From: Poecilobothrus nobilitatus | Lineage: Eukaryota > Arthropoda > Insecta > Diptera > Dolichopodidae | Reading direction: 5' to 3' | Assembly (NCBI GenBank): GCA_947095535.1 | Contig: OX352772.1 | Span: 222,895,617-222,959,616 of the forward strand | Length of the DNA: 64,000 bases | Shown here: piece by piece, positions 53,911 to 64,000 of the stretch | Layout: every line of letters starts with the position of its first letter | Position numbering within the stretch: the first letter of the stretch is position 1 | The notes under the pieces: model-generated | The model's input: the letters and a program-made list of their open reading frames with translations, nothing else | Told to the model about the DNA's origin: nothing | Databases searched by the model: none | Position numbers and translations under genes: made by a program

Positions 53911-55119
53911 AACATTGTACTCTTATTTCTGTTAACAACTTGTTTTAATAATATAGGGTTACTTTATAATTGACGAAAGTGTAACTTGATTTTTTCAAAT
54001 TTTCTAACAAATTTCTTTAACGAATTTTATACATCTTGTTTTACTCGATAATTTGAAATTGTTGAAGATATAATGCGTAGTACAAAAAACTGTAAATAAA
54101 TAAACAACATAACGGTTGCTTGAAGAATTTTTATTTATATTATATTGATATACATACATACTTATATAATATCATGTTTATTTACATATCGTACATGTCA
54201 CTGATGAATGAATGATTAGAGTATAGATGTATATTATATAGCGCCGTATTTAGATACATATATGTATTTTATTGTACTTATAAGAAATTATTCTATGAAT
54301 GAAAATATTTTTAAAGAAATATTGCAATGTATGACCATATACCTATAACAATATAAATATACTATGTACGCATTAATATAATATAATATTTAAAATTATA
54401 TTTACTATTTTGCACTTAGTAAATTTAATATACATTTACCGCTTAGTATTAAATAGTACTATATATTATTTGAAAAAGTTGTGGATTGATAATATTTATG
54501 TGGAACGTTAAAATCTGCTTTTGAAGAACGTATAAACATATAGTTTGAATATATGTACAACCCATAGTTCAAGAAATTATAAAATACACCCAAATTATTT
54601 TAAAATACTAAAATATTAAAAAAATAATATTGTAAGAAGAGTGGCAGGCTGTGAACATCATACTAACGGTTCGTACGGGTATCTAAGAGTTGACAAAGGC
54701 AACTGTATTCTTCCTCGTTTTATTCTTTAATTAACTTAGGAAATACCAGTTAAGCAAAATAATAAGATGGCCAGCTCAGCAAAATATCATAATACATATA
54801 AAAAATATAAAATACATTTATTTTTCTTATTTGTAAGCTTTCATAATTTAAGTCTAAAATTTTTTATATGTATAAAACCGCATACAATAGCTGAAATATA
54901 AAAAAAAAAAAAAAAAACAAACAATAAATGAAAACATATCATATTTAACATGTATTTACTTAAAACTTACAACTTACAAACTTATACAAAATAGTGTAAA
55001 AAAAAAAATAGCTGAAAAATATAATATGGAAAAAATTAATTAAAAGAAAAAAAGAAAAAAAAACCCAATTTTGTAAACAAAACTGAAATATATTTTTGTC
55101 TTTTCCTTTCGAAGGGAGA
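53911..55119. other. AT-rich 3' internal region, pol missing
   Basis: No RT, RNase H or integrase motif is seen. At 54,665-54,720 there is a fragment of the ATACCC family end (GTTCGTACGGGTATC, then GAGTTGACA and CTTCCTCGTTTT). 54,890-55,110 is A-rich, ending in the polypurine-like GAAGGGAGA. Confidence 0.5.
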
Positions 55120-55260
55120 TGTAATATATATGTAATATATATAGCTAAGTATAGCATAATGACTAAATCAAATAAACCAAATATCATGATAAGCATTTTA
55201 TAGGTCGTGGTCAACCTTTGTTTCATTTGCATAACATATAAACTTAATACGAGTGCATTA
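55120..55260 (+). repeat. 3' LTR, first part
   Basis: Matches 50,352-50,491, then is interrupted after GAGTGCATTA by an inserted repeat. Confidence 0.75.
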
Positions 55261-57619
55261 TTATTATTATTAGTTTAATTCTTTATTCTCTTTCAAAAAT
55301 ATACATAAGATATTTCTTAAAACTAAATTATATAATTTAATTAATTTAGTTTTCATTTGTATTTTTTATTATACCCGTATGAACTATGTTCAAGGGTATA
55401 ATAAATTTGCCATTATATTTGTGACACCTTAAAGGAGTCGAGCTAGATATAGTGTCAAAGATATGGATCGGCTCAGAATCGAATTCTGAGTCGATTAAGC
55501 CATGTATGTCCGTCCGTCCGTCCGTCCGCACGATAACTTAAAAAATAAAGGAGCTAGGGGGCTGAAATTTTTTTTACGTCACTTTTGCAAAATTGTTAGT
55601 TTTGCTATTTAAATCCAACATTTTCGGTCAACGGGTTCGAGTAGCTGCCATACAACTTCTATCTTTATATAAAAATAACTCAGTATCTATTCAAGCTAGG
55701 TTTCTGAAATTTTGCAAATGATGATCAAGTTTTATGGTAACAACTTCTTTAAAATTTGGTTGTGCTGGTACGACGGGTTCGGGTAGCTGCCATACAACTT
55801 CTCCGTTTAAATGAGAATAACTCAGTGTGTATTGAAGCTAGGAATCTGAAATTTAGTAAAGAGGTGTCGAGTTACATGCCAACAACTTTTGTAAAATTTG
55901 GTTGGTTTAGAGCACCCGCTTCAGGCTCCTTCCACCTCTTGGAACCTAATGAAGCTGGGCGTCTGAAATCTTGCAAATGATGATCAAGTTTTATGGCAAC
56001 AACTTCTGCAAAATTTGGTTGTGGTGGTGCGACGGGTTCGGATAGCTGCCATACAACTTCTCTTTTTAAATGAAAATAACTCAGTGTCCGTCCGCACGAT
56101 AACTCAAAAAATAAAGGAGCTAGGAGGCTGAAATTTTTTATACGTCACTTTTGCAAAATTGGTAGTTTTGCTATTTAATTCCAGCATTTTCGGCCGCCGG
56201 GTTCGAGTAGCTGCCATACAACTTCTTTCTTTAAATAGAAATAACCCAGTGTCTATTCAATCTAGGTATCTGAAATTTTGCAAACGATGATCGAGTTTTA
56301 TGGCAACAACTTCTGCAAAATTTGGTTGTGGTGGTGCGACGGGTTCGGATAGCTGCCATACAACTTCTCTTTTTAAATGAAAATAACTCAGTGTCCGTCC
56401 GCACGATAACTCAAAAAATAAAGGAGCTAGGAGGCTGAAATTTTTTATACGTCACTTTTGCAAAATTGGTAGTTTTGCTATTTAATTCCAGCATTTTCGG
56501 CCGCCGGGTTCGAGTAGCTGCCATACAACTTCTTTCTTTAAATAGAAATAACCCAGTGTCTATTCAATCTAGGTATTTGAAATTTTGCGAATGATGATCA
56601 AGTTTTATGGCAACAACTTCTGCAAAATTTGGTTGTGGTGGTACTACGGGTTCGGATAGCTGCCATACAACTTCCCTTTTTAAATGAAAATAACTCAGTG
56701 TCCGTCCGCACGATAACTCAAAAAATAAAGGAGTTAGGAGGCTGAAATTTTTTTACGTTACTTTTACAAAATTGTTAGTTTTGCTATTTAACTCCAGCAT
56801 TTTCGGCCGCCGGGTTCGAGTAGCTGCCATACAACTTCTTTCTTTAAATGGAAATAACCCAGTGTCTATTCAATCTAGGTATCTGAAATTTTGCAAACGA
56901 TGATCGAGTTTTATGGCAACAACTTCTGTAAAATTTGGTTGTGATGATATGACAAGTTCGGATAGTTGCCATACAACTTCTCTTTTTAAATGAAAATAAC
57001 TCAGTGTCTATTGAAGCTAGCTATCTGAAATTTAGTGAAAAAGTGTCGAGTTGCATGCCAAAAACTTTTGTAAAATTTGATTGGTCTAAAGCAGCCGGTT
57101 CAGACTTTTTGCAATTCTTGGAACTTAATGAAGCTAGGCGCAATAGATTCGGGTAGCTATCATACAACTCCACAATTTACATAAATATATCTCTGTAGTT
57201 CGGTACTAAAACATCTGAATGTTTTTAAAAGATGATCAAGTTTTATAGAAACAGGATATATTACGTTCATACGGGTATCCCAGAGTTGACACAGTCTACT
57301 GTACTGCACTCTTCCTCGTTTTTTTTTATTTTTATTTATTATTAAATATATAAGAGAATAGTTTAGGATACTTTATATAACTAAGTTATAGTGGTAAGTG
57401 CCACATAGGTACTTTAAATCAAAAATCCTTTTAAAATTAATTAACTAGGGGTGACTATAGTTTGAATAACATTTCATAAATTAATTATTAAAACAAAAAG
57501 AACAAAAAGTTTGAATTCAACAGTATAAAAAATATTAGGTTTTAAGATAAGTTATAAGTTTTGAATGTATGTAATTATTAAATTAAGTAAGTAATAATAA
57601 ATTTACTATGTTATAATGC
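55261..57619 (+). mobile_element. ATACCC/TCCG element with internal 309-bp tandem repeats, inserted in the 3' LTR
   Basis: A perfect 14-bp inverted repeat, ATACCCGTATGAAC at 55,371-55,384 and its complement at 57,265-57,278, bounds the core. The core has (CCGT)n at 55,508-55,525 and then tandem copies of a ~309-bp unit starting GTCCGTCCGCACGATAAC near 56,086, 56,395 and 56,700, each with GGAGCTAGGAGGCTGAAATTT, 'CGGGTTCGAGTAGCTGCCAT' and AAATAACTCAGTGT. About 110 bp on the left and 340 bp on the right also belong to the insertion, since the LTR resumes only near 57,620. No protein is encoded. Confidence 0.65.
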
Positions 57620-57941
57620 TTATACAACTAATCATATATTGGCAATACATTGCATTATTGATATCCTACTCGTAATTAACCATATATGATACTTTCTTGA
57701 TAACAATAAAACTGCAATAACTATGTTATGCTTATGTTTATAATATATCAGTAACGATAAGAATATAATTGATTTTGATTAACAAATATGTTAGTTTATT
57801 AACTTAATTATATCTTAGTATTGTATTAGTTATATATTGTAATGTATTGGTAGCGTTAGTAATCAGTTGTAAAAAAGCAAATCTGATAAAATAAAGAAAG
57901 ATTTTACAATGGACTTTCGTGAGTTTCATTTATCTACATTG
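57620..57941 (+). repeat. 3' LTR, second part
   Basis: Matches about 50,512-50,825 from ACTAATCATATATTGG to the end CTACATTGCA (ATTACA in the 5' LTR). Confidence 0.75.
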
Positions 57942-58200
57942 CACAAGGCGCCTGAAATCTTACAAATTATGATAAAGTTTTATGGCCACAACTTCAGTAA
58001 AATTTGGTTGTGCTGGTGCAACAGGTTCGGGTAGCTGCCATACAAGTTCTCTTTTTAAATGAAAATAACTCAGTGTTTATTTAGGTATCTGAAATTTAGT
58101 GAAGAGATGTCGAGTTACATGCGAAAAACTTTTGTAAAATTTGAGTGGTCTGAAGCAGCCAGCTCAGACTTCTTGTATCTCTTGGATAACGTAGGCGTCT
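57942..58200 (+). mobile_element. ATACCC/TCCG repeat, right part after the LTR element
   Basis: Continues the family from AAGCTAG at 50,351: CGCCTGAAATCTT, then the 'AAAATTTGGTTGTGCTGGTGC' and CAGGTTCGGGTAGCTGCCAT landmarks. Confidence 0.6.
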
Positions 58201-58214
58201 AACATTCACATTAT

Positions 58215-59410
58215 TTGTATTTATAGATCGCACGAGACGAGTGTAGCAGACTTTATTGATAAGTTAGATCAAATAACAGTCTGTTATGAAAACTACATTG
58301 TATTAGGTGATATGAACTTGAATCTCCTGGACATCAATAATTTACAAGTGTTTACATATACAAATACCCTGGTAAGTAATGGCTTCCTAATATAAAATAA
58401 AATTACTCCTGAATTTACCACCAGAATTTCCAATCCAACAAGATCAATTATTGACCACTTTGCTACCGATTTGGTTAAATACAAATATAATGTAGTGATT
58501 ACTGGTACTCCTGTTTCTGATCACGATATGTTTCTCATTAACATGTATCTTGAAACCTTAATAAAACAAAAAACGGTAGAGAAAACAGTATTAGATTATG
58601 ATAAAATCAAACTCGATAGTTTTTGGTCAAATCTAGATTCGTATGACAAATTTTCGTATGAGAAGGTAATATTGAGAACGTTTTAAATACAACTGAACTC
58701 TGGATTACTAACCACAAATTAAGCTTAAATATTAAAAAAACCAAGATCCTTTTGTTAGGCAACAAATTCTATAGCTCAACAAACTTCTACTACAAAACAC
58801 AAATCATCGAATTGGTAGATAACGTTAACTATCTGGGTTTAATTATCGATAAGAGATTGAAATGGGCTGGTCATATGCACCACATTATTAACAAAATATC
58901 ATCCTATCTTTTTTTATTACATAGACCACGAAAATTCATCTCCAGGGATGCATTATATTCATTATATTCCTCCTTTATAATGTCACATATTGTTTATCTA
59001 AATCCAGTATGGAATGGAGTTGATCAGCTAACATTAAATCAGCTTGAAATCATTCAAAAGAAAGCAATAAAAATAATCCACTTTTTTCTCCGTATGTACC
59101 CCACATATTTACTATATTTTGATAGATATCTGAGTTTCACAAATGTTTGTAAACGGGAATTATACCTAACTGCGTTCAAAATTATCAATAATAGAATCAA
59201 ACACAATTTCATATTAAATAATATAATGATTGACATACGCACAACACGCGGAATAAAGGAAATTTTTACCTCTCCTTATTTAAAACAAATCAGCAGAATA
59301 ATTATAGTTTGTATAAGTGTTTGAAATTATTTAATGAATTGCCAATTGAACTCAAACAAATCGATTCAATTAGGATCTTTAAAACACAAAGAAAAATATT
59401 AATTTTGTAA
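58215..59410 (+). pseudogene. Jockey/CR1-like LINE ORF2 remnant: endonuclease end and RT end, palm deleted
   Basis: 58,215-58,680 is the C-terminal half of an APE endonuclease: VLGDMNLNLL, 'PTRSIIDHFATD' and VSDHDMFLINM (the SDH motif), with one TAA near 58,395. 58,690-59,410 then enters the RT end: 'LSLNIKKTKILLLG', NYLGLIIDKRLKWAGHM (thumb) and the C-terminal block with LELIQ-type (reads LNQLEIIQKKAIKII) sequence to 59,409. RT motifs A to C are missing, so an internal deletion joins the two. A frameshift near 59,320 breaks the last 30 codons. Confidence 0.75.
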
Positions 59411-59879
59411 TACTCAAAACAACAAATAAAATAAAATTAAATTAAATGAAAAATAAGAAACAATCAATTATGAAAATTTGTAGTTGTAAATATTTTTAAA
59501 TTCTAAAATAAATATGTGTCGAAATTCTATATACTTTTTTTTAATTTAGTTAACTTAGTTTGATAGTAATTACCTTTTTTTTTTGTTTTTATTAACATAC
59601 ATAACATACATAAAAATAATAAGTTATTTATAAGTTAATGAAACGCTATTTGGAATTCTATTACTATAAAAAATTTTAAAAACTTATCTGTTAGTAAACC
59701 AGTTATGTTTTAATTTCAAATACAAAAAGCTTAAGCTATATTGTTTAATATTCTAAATTAGAATAAAGATATGAATAGTTTTTAAAGTTTGGTGTAAATA
59801 CAAAATTATTATTAAAGTTACACTTGATTTAAGATTTATCTGAAAAATTAAAGAAAAGTTTTTAAAAATTAAAACTTAA
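59411..59879. other. AT-rich sequence, no gene
   Basis: Probably the 3' UTR of the LINE remnant (A-rich to about 59,460). One unit of the degenerate TACAAAATTATTATTAAAG repeat, also found near 44.9 kb, lies at about 59,800. Confidence 0.4.
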
Positions 59880-60760
59880 ATTTATTTTTTAAATCATAAT
59901 ATTTCACTAATTTAATATAACAATTTTCAATCATAAAATTCTGCAGTTTAACTTTTTCCATTAGTTCATCATCTTCATACATAAAACTCATATTTGCTAT
60001 TATAATTCGTGGATACATTTTTTGTCACTTTGATTTTATAGTTGTCTGCCAAATAATCTTCTAATATTTTTTTTATTTTTTTCACGATCTTCCGTATTTT
60101 CAGATTCTATAATTATTGTTCCTTTGTTCGTTGATTTAACTTCTGTTATTTTTGTCTATTTTTGATCGACTTTTTTATTAAGATCTTCTTTAGCTTTTAT
60201 GGCACTTTGATTTTCTTTTGGTTTTAATAATAAAGACACTTCTTTACGCTCTTCTGGCAATAATCTTTTTTCTTTAATGTCAGATTTCTTTACAATGTCA
60301 GAATATAACTTTTGTTTATTATTAGTAGTATCCAATTTGGTTGTATCAAGTAAATTTTTTATCTCTAAAAACATATTTTCGTTCGTTGACCGGGAATTTT
60401 TGATTTCATCACAAATTTTGTCAGCTTGGATTTTAAAGATCTCAGTGAAACTATTAATTTTGCAAATTTCTTTTTCTTGTATTCTGCTATTTTTATTTGC
60501 TTCCAATCTTTCAGCATACTACTTTCAACAGCTTCCAGCAATTTTTTTATTTGAAATTCATTAGTTCTCAGTGATTTTTCGAATTACTTTTTATACTCAC
60601 ATTTGTGCATGCTTCTTTTCAACACTAATATTAATATTTTTCATTATATCATCCACATTTTTAATATACATGACGCAATCATTACACATACACCAAAGCA
60701 TCTTATTTGTTTCAGCCAATTGCAAAAGGCTTTGGTTTGAAGATGCGCTAGGGTGGGTCA
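59880..60760 (-). pseudogene. LINE gag/ORF1: PHD-like finger, coiled coil, RRM-like domain
   Basis: The minus strand from about 60,720 carries the end of a PHD-type finger (a WFMCNDC-like sequence, here read as MLWCMCNDC). Then comes a Lys/Glu-rich coiled coil (60,506-60,156: MEANKNSRIQEKEICKINSF...), and after a stop at 60,156 an RRM-like part ('ITEVKSTNKGTIIIESEN') followed by RIIIANMSFMYEDDEL, the strand seen before zinc knuckles in insect LINE gags. Broken by several stops and a frameshift near 60,030. Related fragments: 29,076-29,640 and 34,235-34,611. Confidence 0.6.
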
Positions 60761-61360
60761 GTTAATAGCTCAATAGGTCATTCTTGTTGAATGATTTAAA
60801 GAAATTTATGTGGAGGGTGTGAGTATTAATTGGTAGGGGGGAAATAATGAAGTAGGGGTGTTCAGCTTCAGTGAAGTAGGGGTGTAACGTTTGAGTGATT
60901 TTAATATATGTGTGTATGGGTGAAATATTAGTATACAGAGGGAGTTATTAGTATTACTATAAAGAAAATGTAATGTGTAGAAAAGGGGTGAATATTAATT
61001 AGCAAAGGGTTAAGTTGTTAGTATAGATAAAATTTAATAGGTAAAGAGAGGGGTTGAATATTGAATAAGTAGAGAAAGAGTATATAAATATTAGGGTGTA
61101 GTTGTTATGGAAGAGGTATTTCACCTGATAGATGATCTAATAATTTAAGTAATTTGTGTAGGGAGTGAGTTGACTGTCTGATGTAGATATGTAGGACGTA
61201 ATGATTTTATTTTTGTTTTTGTGAGGGGTGCATATTAAATTATGGTGTTTCTGTGTAGGATGCCACGTTTGTATGATTTAAGGAATATTATAGAGGGGTT
61301 AATTATGAGAAGGAGCAATGATGGTTATTGTTTTCAGTAAGGGATAAATTGAAAATAGAT
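60761..61360. other. G-rich, C-poor sequence without a gene
   Basis: The plus strand has many GGGGTG, GTAGGGG and GAGGGG runs and almost no C, giving strong strand asymmetry compared with the rest of the window. Short motifs such as GAAGTAGGGGTGT and GGTGAATATTAATTRG recur irregularly. No open frame worth noting. Confidence 0.5.
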
Positions 61361-62575
61361 TAACGAGGAAGAGTGCAGTAGAGTAGACTGTGTTAACTCT
61401 GGGATACACGTATGAACGTAATATACCCTGTTTCTATAAAACTTGACCATCTTTTAAAACTTACAGATCTTTTAGTACCGACGTTAACTACAGAGATATA
61501 TTTATGTAAATTGGTAGTTGAATGACAGGTACCCGAATCTATTGCATAAGCACATCCAAATTTTACAGAAGTTGTTGCCATAAAACTTGATCATCATTTA
61601 TATGATGTTGGACAAATTTGGTTGGTCTAAAATAGTTGGTTCAGGCTTCTTGCACCTCTTGGAGCTTAATGAAGCTAGGCGTCCAATAAGTTAGATATCT
61701 AGCTTTAATAGACACTGAGTTATTTTTATTTAATAAGAGAAGTTGTATAGCAGTTACGCGAACATGTTGCACCAGCAGAACCAAATTTTACAGAAGTTGT
61801 TGCTATAAAACTTGATCCTCATTTCTAAGATTTCAGGCGCCTAGCTTTATTAAGCTCCAAGAGGTGCAAGAAGCCTGAACCGACTATTTTAAACCAACCA
61901 AATTTTACAAAACTCGTTGGCATGTAACTCGACACCTTTTCACTAAATTTCAGATAACTAGCTTCAATAGACACTGAGTTATTTTTATTTAAAAAGAGAA
62001 GTTGTATGGCAGATACCCAAACCTGTTGCACCAGCACAACCAAATTTTACAGAAGTTGTGACCATAAAACTTGATCATCATTTGTAAGATTTCAGACCCC
62101 TATCTTCATTAAGTTCCAAGAGTTGCGAGAAACGTGAACCGGCCGCTCTAAACCAACCAAATTTTACAGAAGTTGTTGGCAATTAACTAGACACTTCTCT
62201 ACTAAATTTCAGATTCCTAGCTTCAGTAGACACTGAGTTATTTTCATTTAAAAAGAGAAGTTGTATGGCAGCTACCCGAATCTGTCGTACCATCACAACC
62301 AAATCTTACAAAAGTTGTTACCATAAAACTTGATCATTATATGCAGAATTTCAGGTACCTAGCTTGAATAGATAGTAGCTTATTGTCATATAGAGAAAGA
62401 AGTTTTGTGGCAGTTACTGGAACCTGACGGCCGAAAATGCTGGATTTAAATAGCAAAACTAACAATTTTGCAAAAGTGACGTAAAAAATTGTCTGGCTCC
62501 TAGCTTCTTTATTTTTTGAGTTATCGTGCGGACGGAGGGACGGACGTAAATGGCTTAATCGACTCAGAATTAAAA
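61361..62575 (-). mobile_element. ATACCC/TCCG repeat family, inverted copy
   Basis: Begins with AACGAGGAAGAGTGCAGTAGAGTAGACTGTGT-type end sequence (first part AACGAGGAAGAGTGCA), then CGTATGAACG. It contains the complementary landmarks (CAACTTCTGTAAAATTTGG family) in two to three ~290-bp repeats and ends in GGACGGAGGGACGGACG at about 62,530. No second TIR is seen, so it is truncated on that side. Small frames inside are not genes. Confidence 0.6.
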
Positions 62576-62587
62576 AAAATATTGAAT

Positions 62588-62662
62588 TCAAGGGGATTTG
62601 AACCGGGGTACTATTGGAATATAAATTTTACAAATGCGAACTGTTTAACCATTACGCTTTAG
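62588..62662 (-). other. tRNA-like relic (probable SINE head)
   Basis: Minus strand: AAGCGTAATGG (62,649-62,659) matches box A with one mismatch and GGTTCAAATCC (62,594-62,604) is a near-perfect box B. The acceptor and T stems do not pair fully, so a functional tRNA is unlikely. Confidence 0.4.
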
Positions 62663-63290
62663 AGTTTATTGTAAGTTATATGTAAGTTTATAAATGAAGG
62701 GTTGTTTGAAATTTTTTATGAGTTATATGATTGAATTTAAGAAAGATATTGTTAGTTATAAAAATGTAATATTGAGTATAGTAAAATCGGGGGTTCTGTT
62801 TGAGTGATTTTTGTTTTTAGGCAGAATAATAATATTAAAATAAATAAAGGTACGTATAAAAATGAAAAAGAATATTTTATGCAAAATTAAAAAGAGAATG
62901 TATTGTAGATAGCATATTTACAAAATTTTAAAGTTGACCTTGAACTTAAAATTACTGAAGCAAAACGATAAAATAAAGTTGTGAAGATATAATATATAAT
63001 ATATAGATATTATTCTTATGCGCAAGATACTTTTTTTTTTTTTATAAAAATGAAAAAGGATATTTTATTTTGTAAGGCTAAAAAAAAAAAAAAAAGTTAA
63101 GTTTGATTTTGATAATAATAATAATATGTGCAAAATACTTGATATAAAATAAAGAGGTGTAGTAAATATTGATTTTGACCTTGATCTTCATCAGGTAGTA
63201 GTAACTATAAATATAGGAAGTGTGAATTATGCTCGAGAGCTTTTTTGCTTTTGCAATAATAATTCTAAATGAAAAAGTTTATTTATTTTA
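62663..63290. other. AT-rich sequence, no gene
   Basis: No feature recognised apart from long A or T runs. Confidence 0.4.
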
Positions 63291-63299
63291 TAGAAATCT

Positions 63300-63753
63300 T
63301 GTTTTATATATGTGTTCTCGGTGTTTAGCTGTATGAATCTTAGAAATTATGTAATCTATATTTATAATACGTTTTTGAAATCTGCATCTATCTTTACACT
63401 TTTTCTCACACACTTTTTCGAGCAGCTCTATATGCAAAATTCCATATGTACATGTTAAAAATTTTAACGTTCTTATTAAATCGTACGTTTTTCATTTTTA
63501 TTTTTAATTTATCTTTGTTTGTATATTCAATTACACCATCATTCCACTTTAATCCTTTGATACTCCTTTCACATAACTGATTTTGATATTTTGAATCAGT
63601 ATTAAGTTCTTCTTACTAATATGGTGGTTAAAAGTGAAATATAAGTGGAACTAAAATTCCTCTTTTTACAGCTGCAAATTCTTTTAAAAAATATTGTTTT
63701 TCATTTCCTCGTGAAAATTGTAAATCGACTATTAGAAAATGATTTCTTTCCAT
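63300..63753 (-). pseudogene. 'VDLQF' protein of a second, divergent Polinton, decayed
   Basis: From the ATG at 63,753 (MERNHFLIVDLQF) the sequence follows the protein at 7,907-8,311 with about half the residues changed. Stops occur at about 63,630 and soon after, in the K.PYP turn. The frame then stays aligned through GLKWNDG (about 63,540-63,560) and, after a shift near 63,490, ends in a Lys/Cys-rich tail (KVCEKKCKDRC) that the first copy lacks. This tail may be the ancestral C-terminus. Confidence 0.75.
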
Positions 63754-63859
63754 GGGAAAGTGTAGTAATGAAATGACTAAATATTTTTGAATTATCATGA
63801 TTTTATACATTGATTTTACTATAAATATAACAGAGAGTGGGTTTACCTTTTAGTTTATA

Positions 63860-64000
63860 ATGACTATGTTCTCTCACCTTTTCACAATGATGATAGGGGG
63901 ATTATCGTGTTGTGGTAAAACTACATTTATTCGTAACTTAATAAAAAATAAGAATATGTACAGTTATTCGTCCTAAAATAAATAAAATAATTTGGTGTAA
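63860..64000 (+). pseudogene. Packaging ATPase of a second Polinton, 5' part (runs off window)
   Basis: Starts MTMFSHLFTMM at 63,860 (or the ATG at 63,866). Walker A reads GGLSCCGKTTF instead of GPTCCGKT. A frameshift near 63,955 is followed by the expected 'PKINKIIWC' sequence in another frame. It is divergent from the VDLQF gene, the same arrangement as at 7.1-8.3 kb but on the opposite strands. The remainder of the element should continue to the right. Confidence 0.75.

Larger units (their letters stand above)
50352..57941 (+). mobile_element. LTR retrotransposon (mdg1/412-type PBS), gag-protease only
   Basis: 5' LTR 50,352-50,825 (TGTAAT...ATTACA, 474 bp), PBS TGGCGGCCGTGACAG at 50,826, a leader, gag and protease (52.4-53.7 kb), a polypurine-like GAAGGGAGA (55,111-55,119), and a 3' LTR from 55,120 to about 55,260 resuming at about 57,620 and ending at 57,941. 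RT, RNase H and integrase are absent: after the protease-RT linker (about 53,900) the sequence jumps to non-coding. A SINE sits in gag and an ATACCC element in the 3' LTR. The flanks CTAG/CAAG could be a decayed 4-bp target duplication. Confidence 0.75.

Noticed and set aside
55756..55980. Frames within ATACCC/TCCG repeats (also 50,149-50,367 and 61,825-62,043)
   Set aside because: The related peptides come from the repeat in the same phase; no codon-like conservation, and stops differ in each copy.
62588..62662. Functional tRNA gene
   Set aside because: Boxes A and B are present but the T stem and acceptor stem do not pair, so it is treated as a SINE relic.

Overview
The window is AT-rich eukaryotic DNA, best explained as a transposon- and virus-derived block of an arthropod (probably insect) genome. 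It holds an env-bearing Ty3/gypsy (errantivirus-like) element, an I-clade LINE, a LOA/R1-type LINE, a Penelope-like element, a tRNA-derived SINE, and ATACCC/TCCG-type repeats that recall those of flies. The assignment to Diptera is only a weak guess. I see no single-copy host gene, no bacterial feature and no CRISPR array. All family calls come from reading motifs; no database search was run.

Layout. 1-1.8 kb: no gene seen. 1.8-8.3 kb: a decayed Polinton/Maverick (adintovirus-like) DNA virus. It has a Gln-rich protein, the N-terminal half of a protein-primed DNA polymerase B with a probable 69-bp intron, an adenain-like protease, a small nuclease-like paralogue, penton and hexon fragments fused by a deletion, a virion-type protein, a short membrane-active (pX-like) protein, a packaging ATPase and a divergent 'VDLQF' protein. 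6,716-16,215 is tandemly repeated almost identically at 16,216-25,718. Each copy carries the pX, ATPase and VDLQF genes plus a gypsy retrotransposon disrupted by LINE fragments. 25.7-29.6 kb: the rest of the second gypsy copy and antisense LINE ORF1 relics. 30.3-43.7 kb: an errantivirus-like element on the minus strand with both LTRs, PBS, gag, pol and the end of env. It sits inside the GIY-YIG nuclease of a Penelope-like element and was itself hit by a nearly full-length I element (38.0-43.2 kb) and by a gypsy/ORF1 block (31.0-34.7 kb). 44.4-46.6 kb: gag and LOA/R1-like LINE fragments. 47.2-49.4 kb: a higher-order minisatellite bounded by short inverted repeats. 49.4-49.8 kb: a separate Polinton PolB C-terminal fragment. 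50.35-57.94 kb: an LTR element with PBS, gag and protease, carrying a SINE and an ATACCC repeat in its 3' LTR. 58.2-62.7 kb: LINE fragments, another ATACCC repeat and a tRNA-like relic. 63.3-64.0 kb: the start of a second Polinton in the opposite orientation, running off the window.

The viral genes are mostly pseudogenes, but the pX-like and both nuclease-like reading frames are uninterrupted. The least-explained material is the pair of related small proteins at 5,182-5,517 and 7,907-8,311 (with further copies at 17.4 and 63.5 kb), the PolB intron, and the way the viral ATPase/pX/VDLQF block was amplified together with gypsy sequence.
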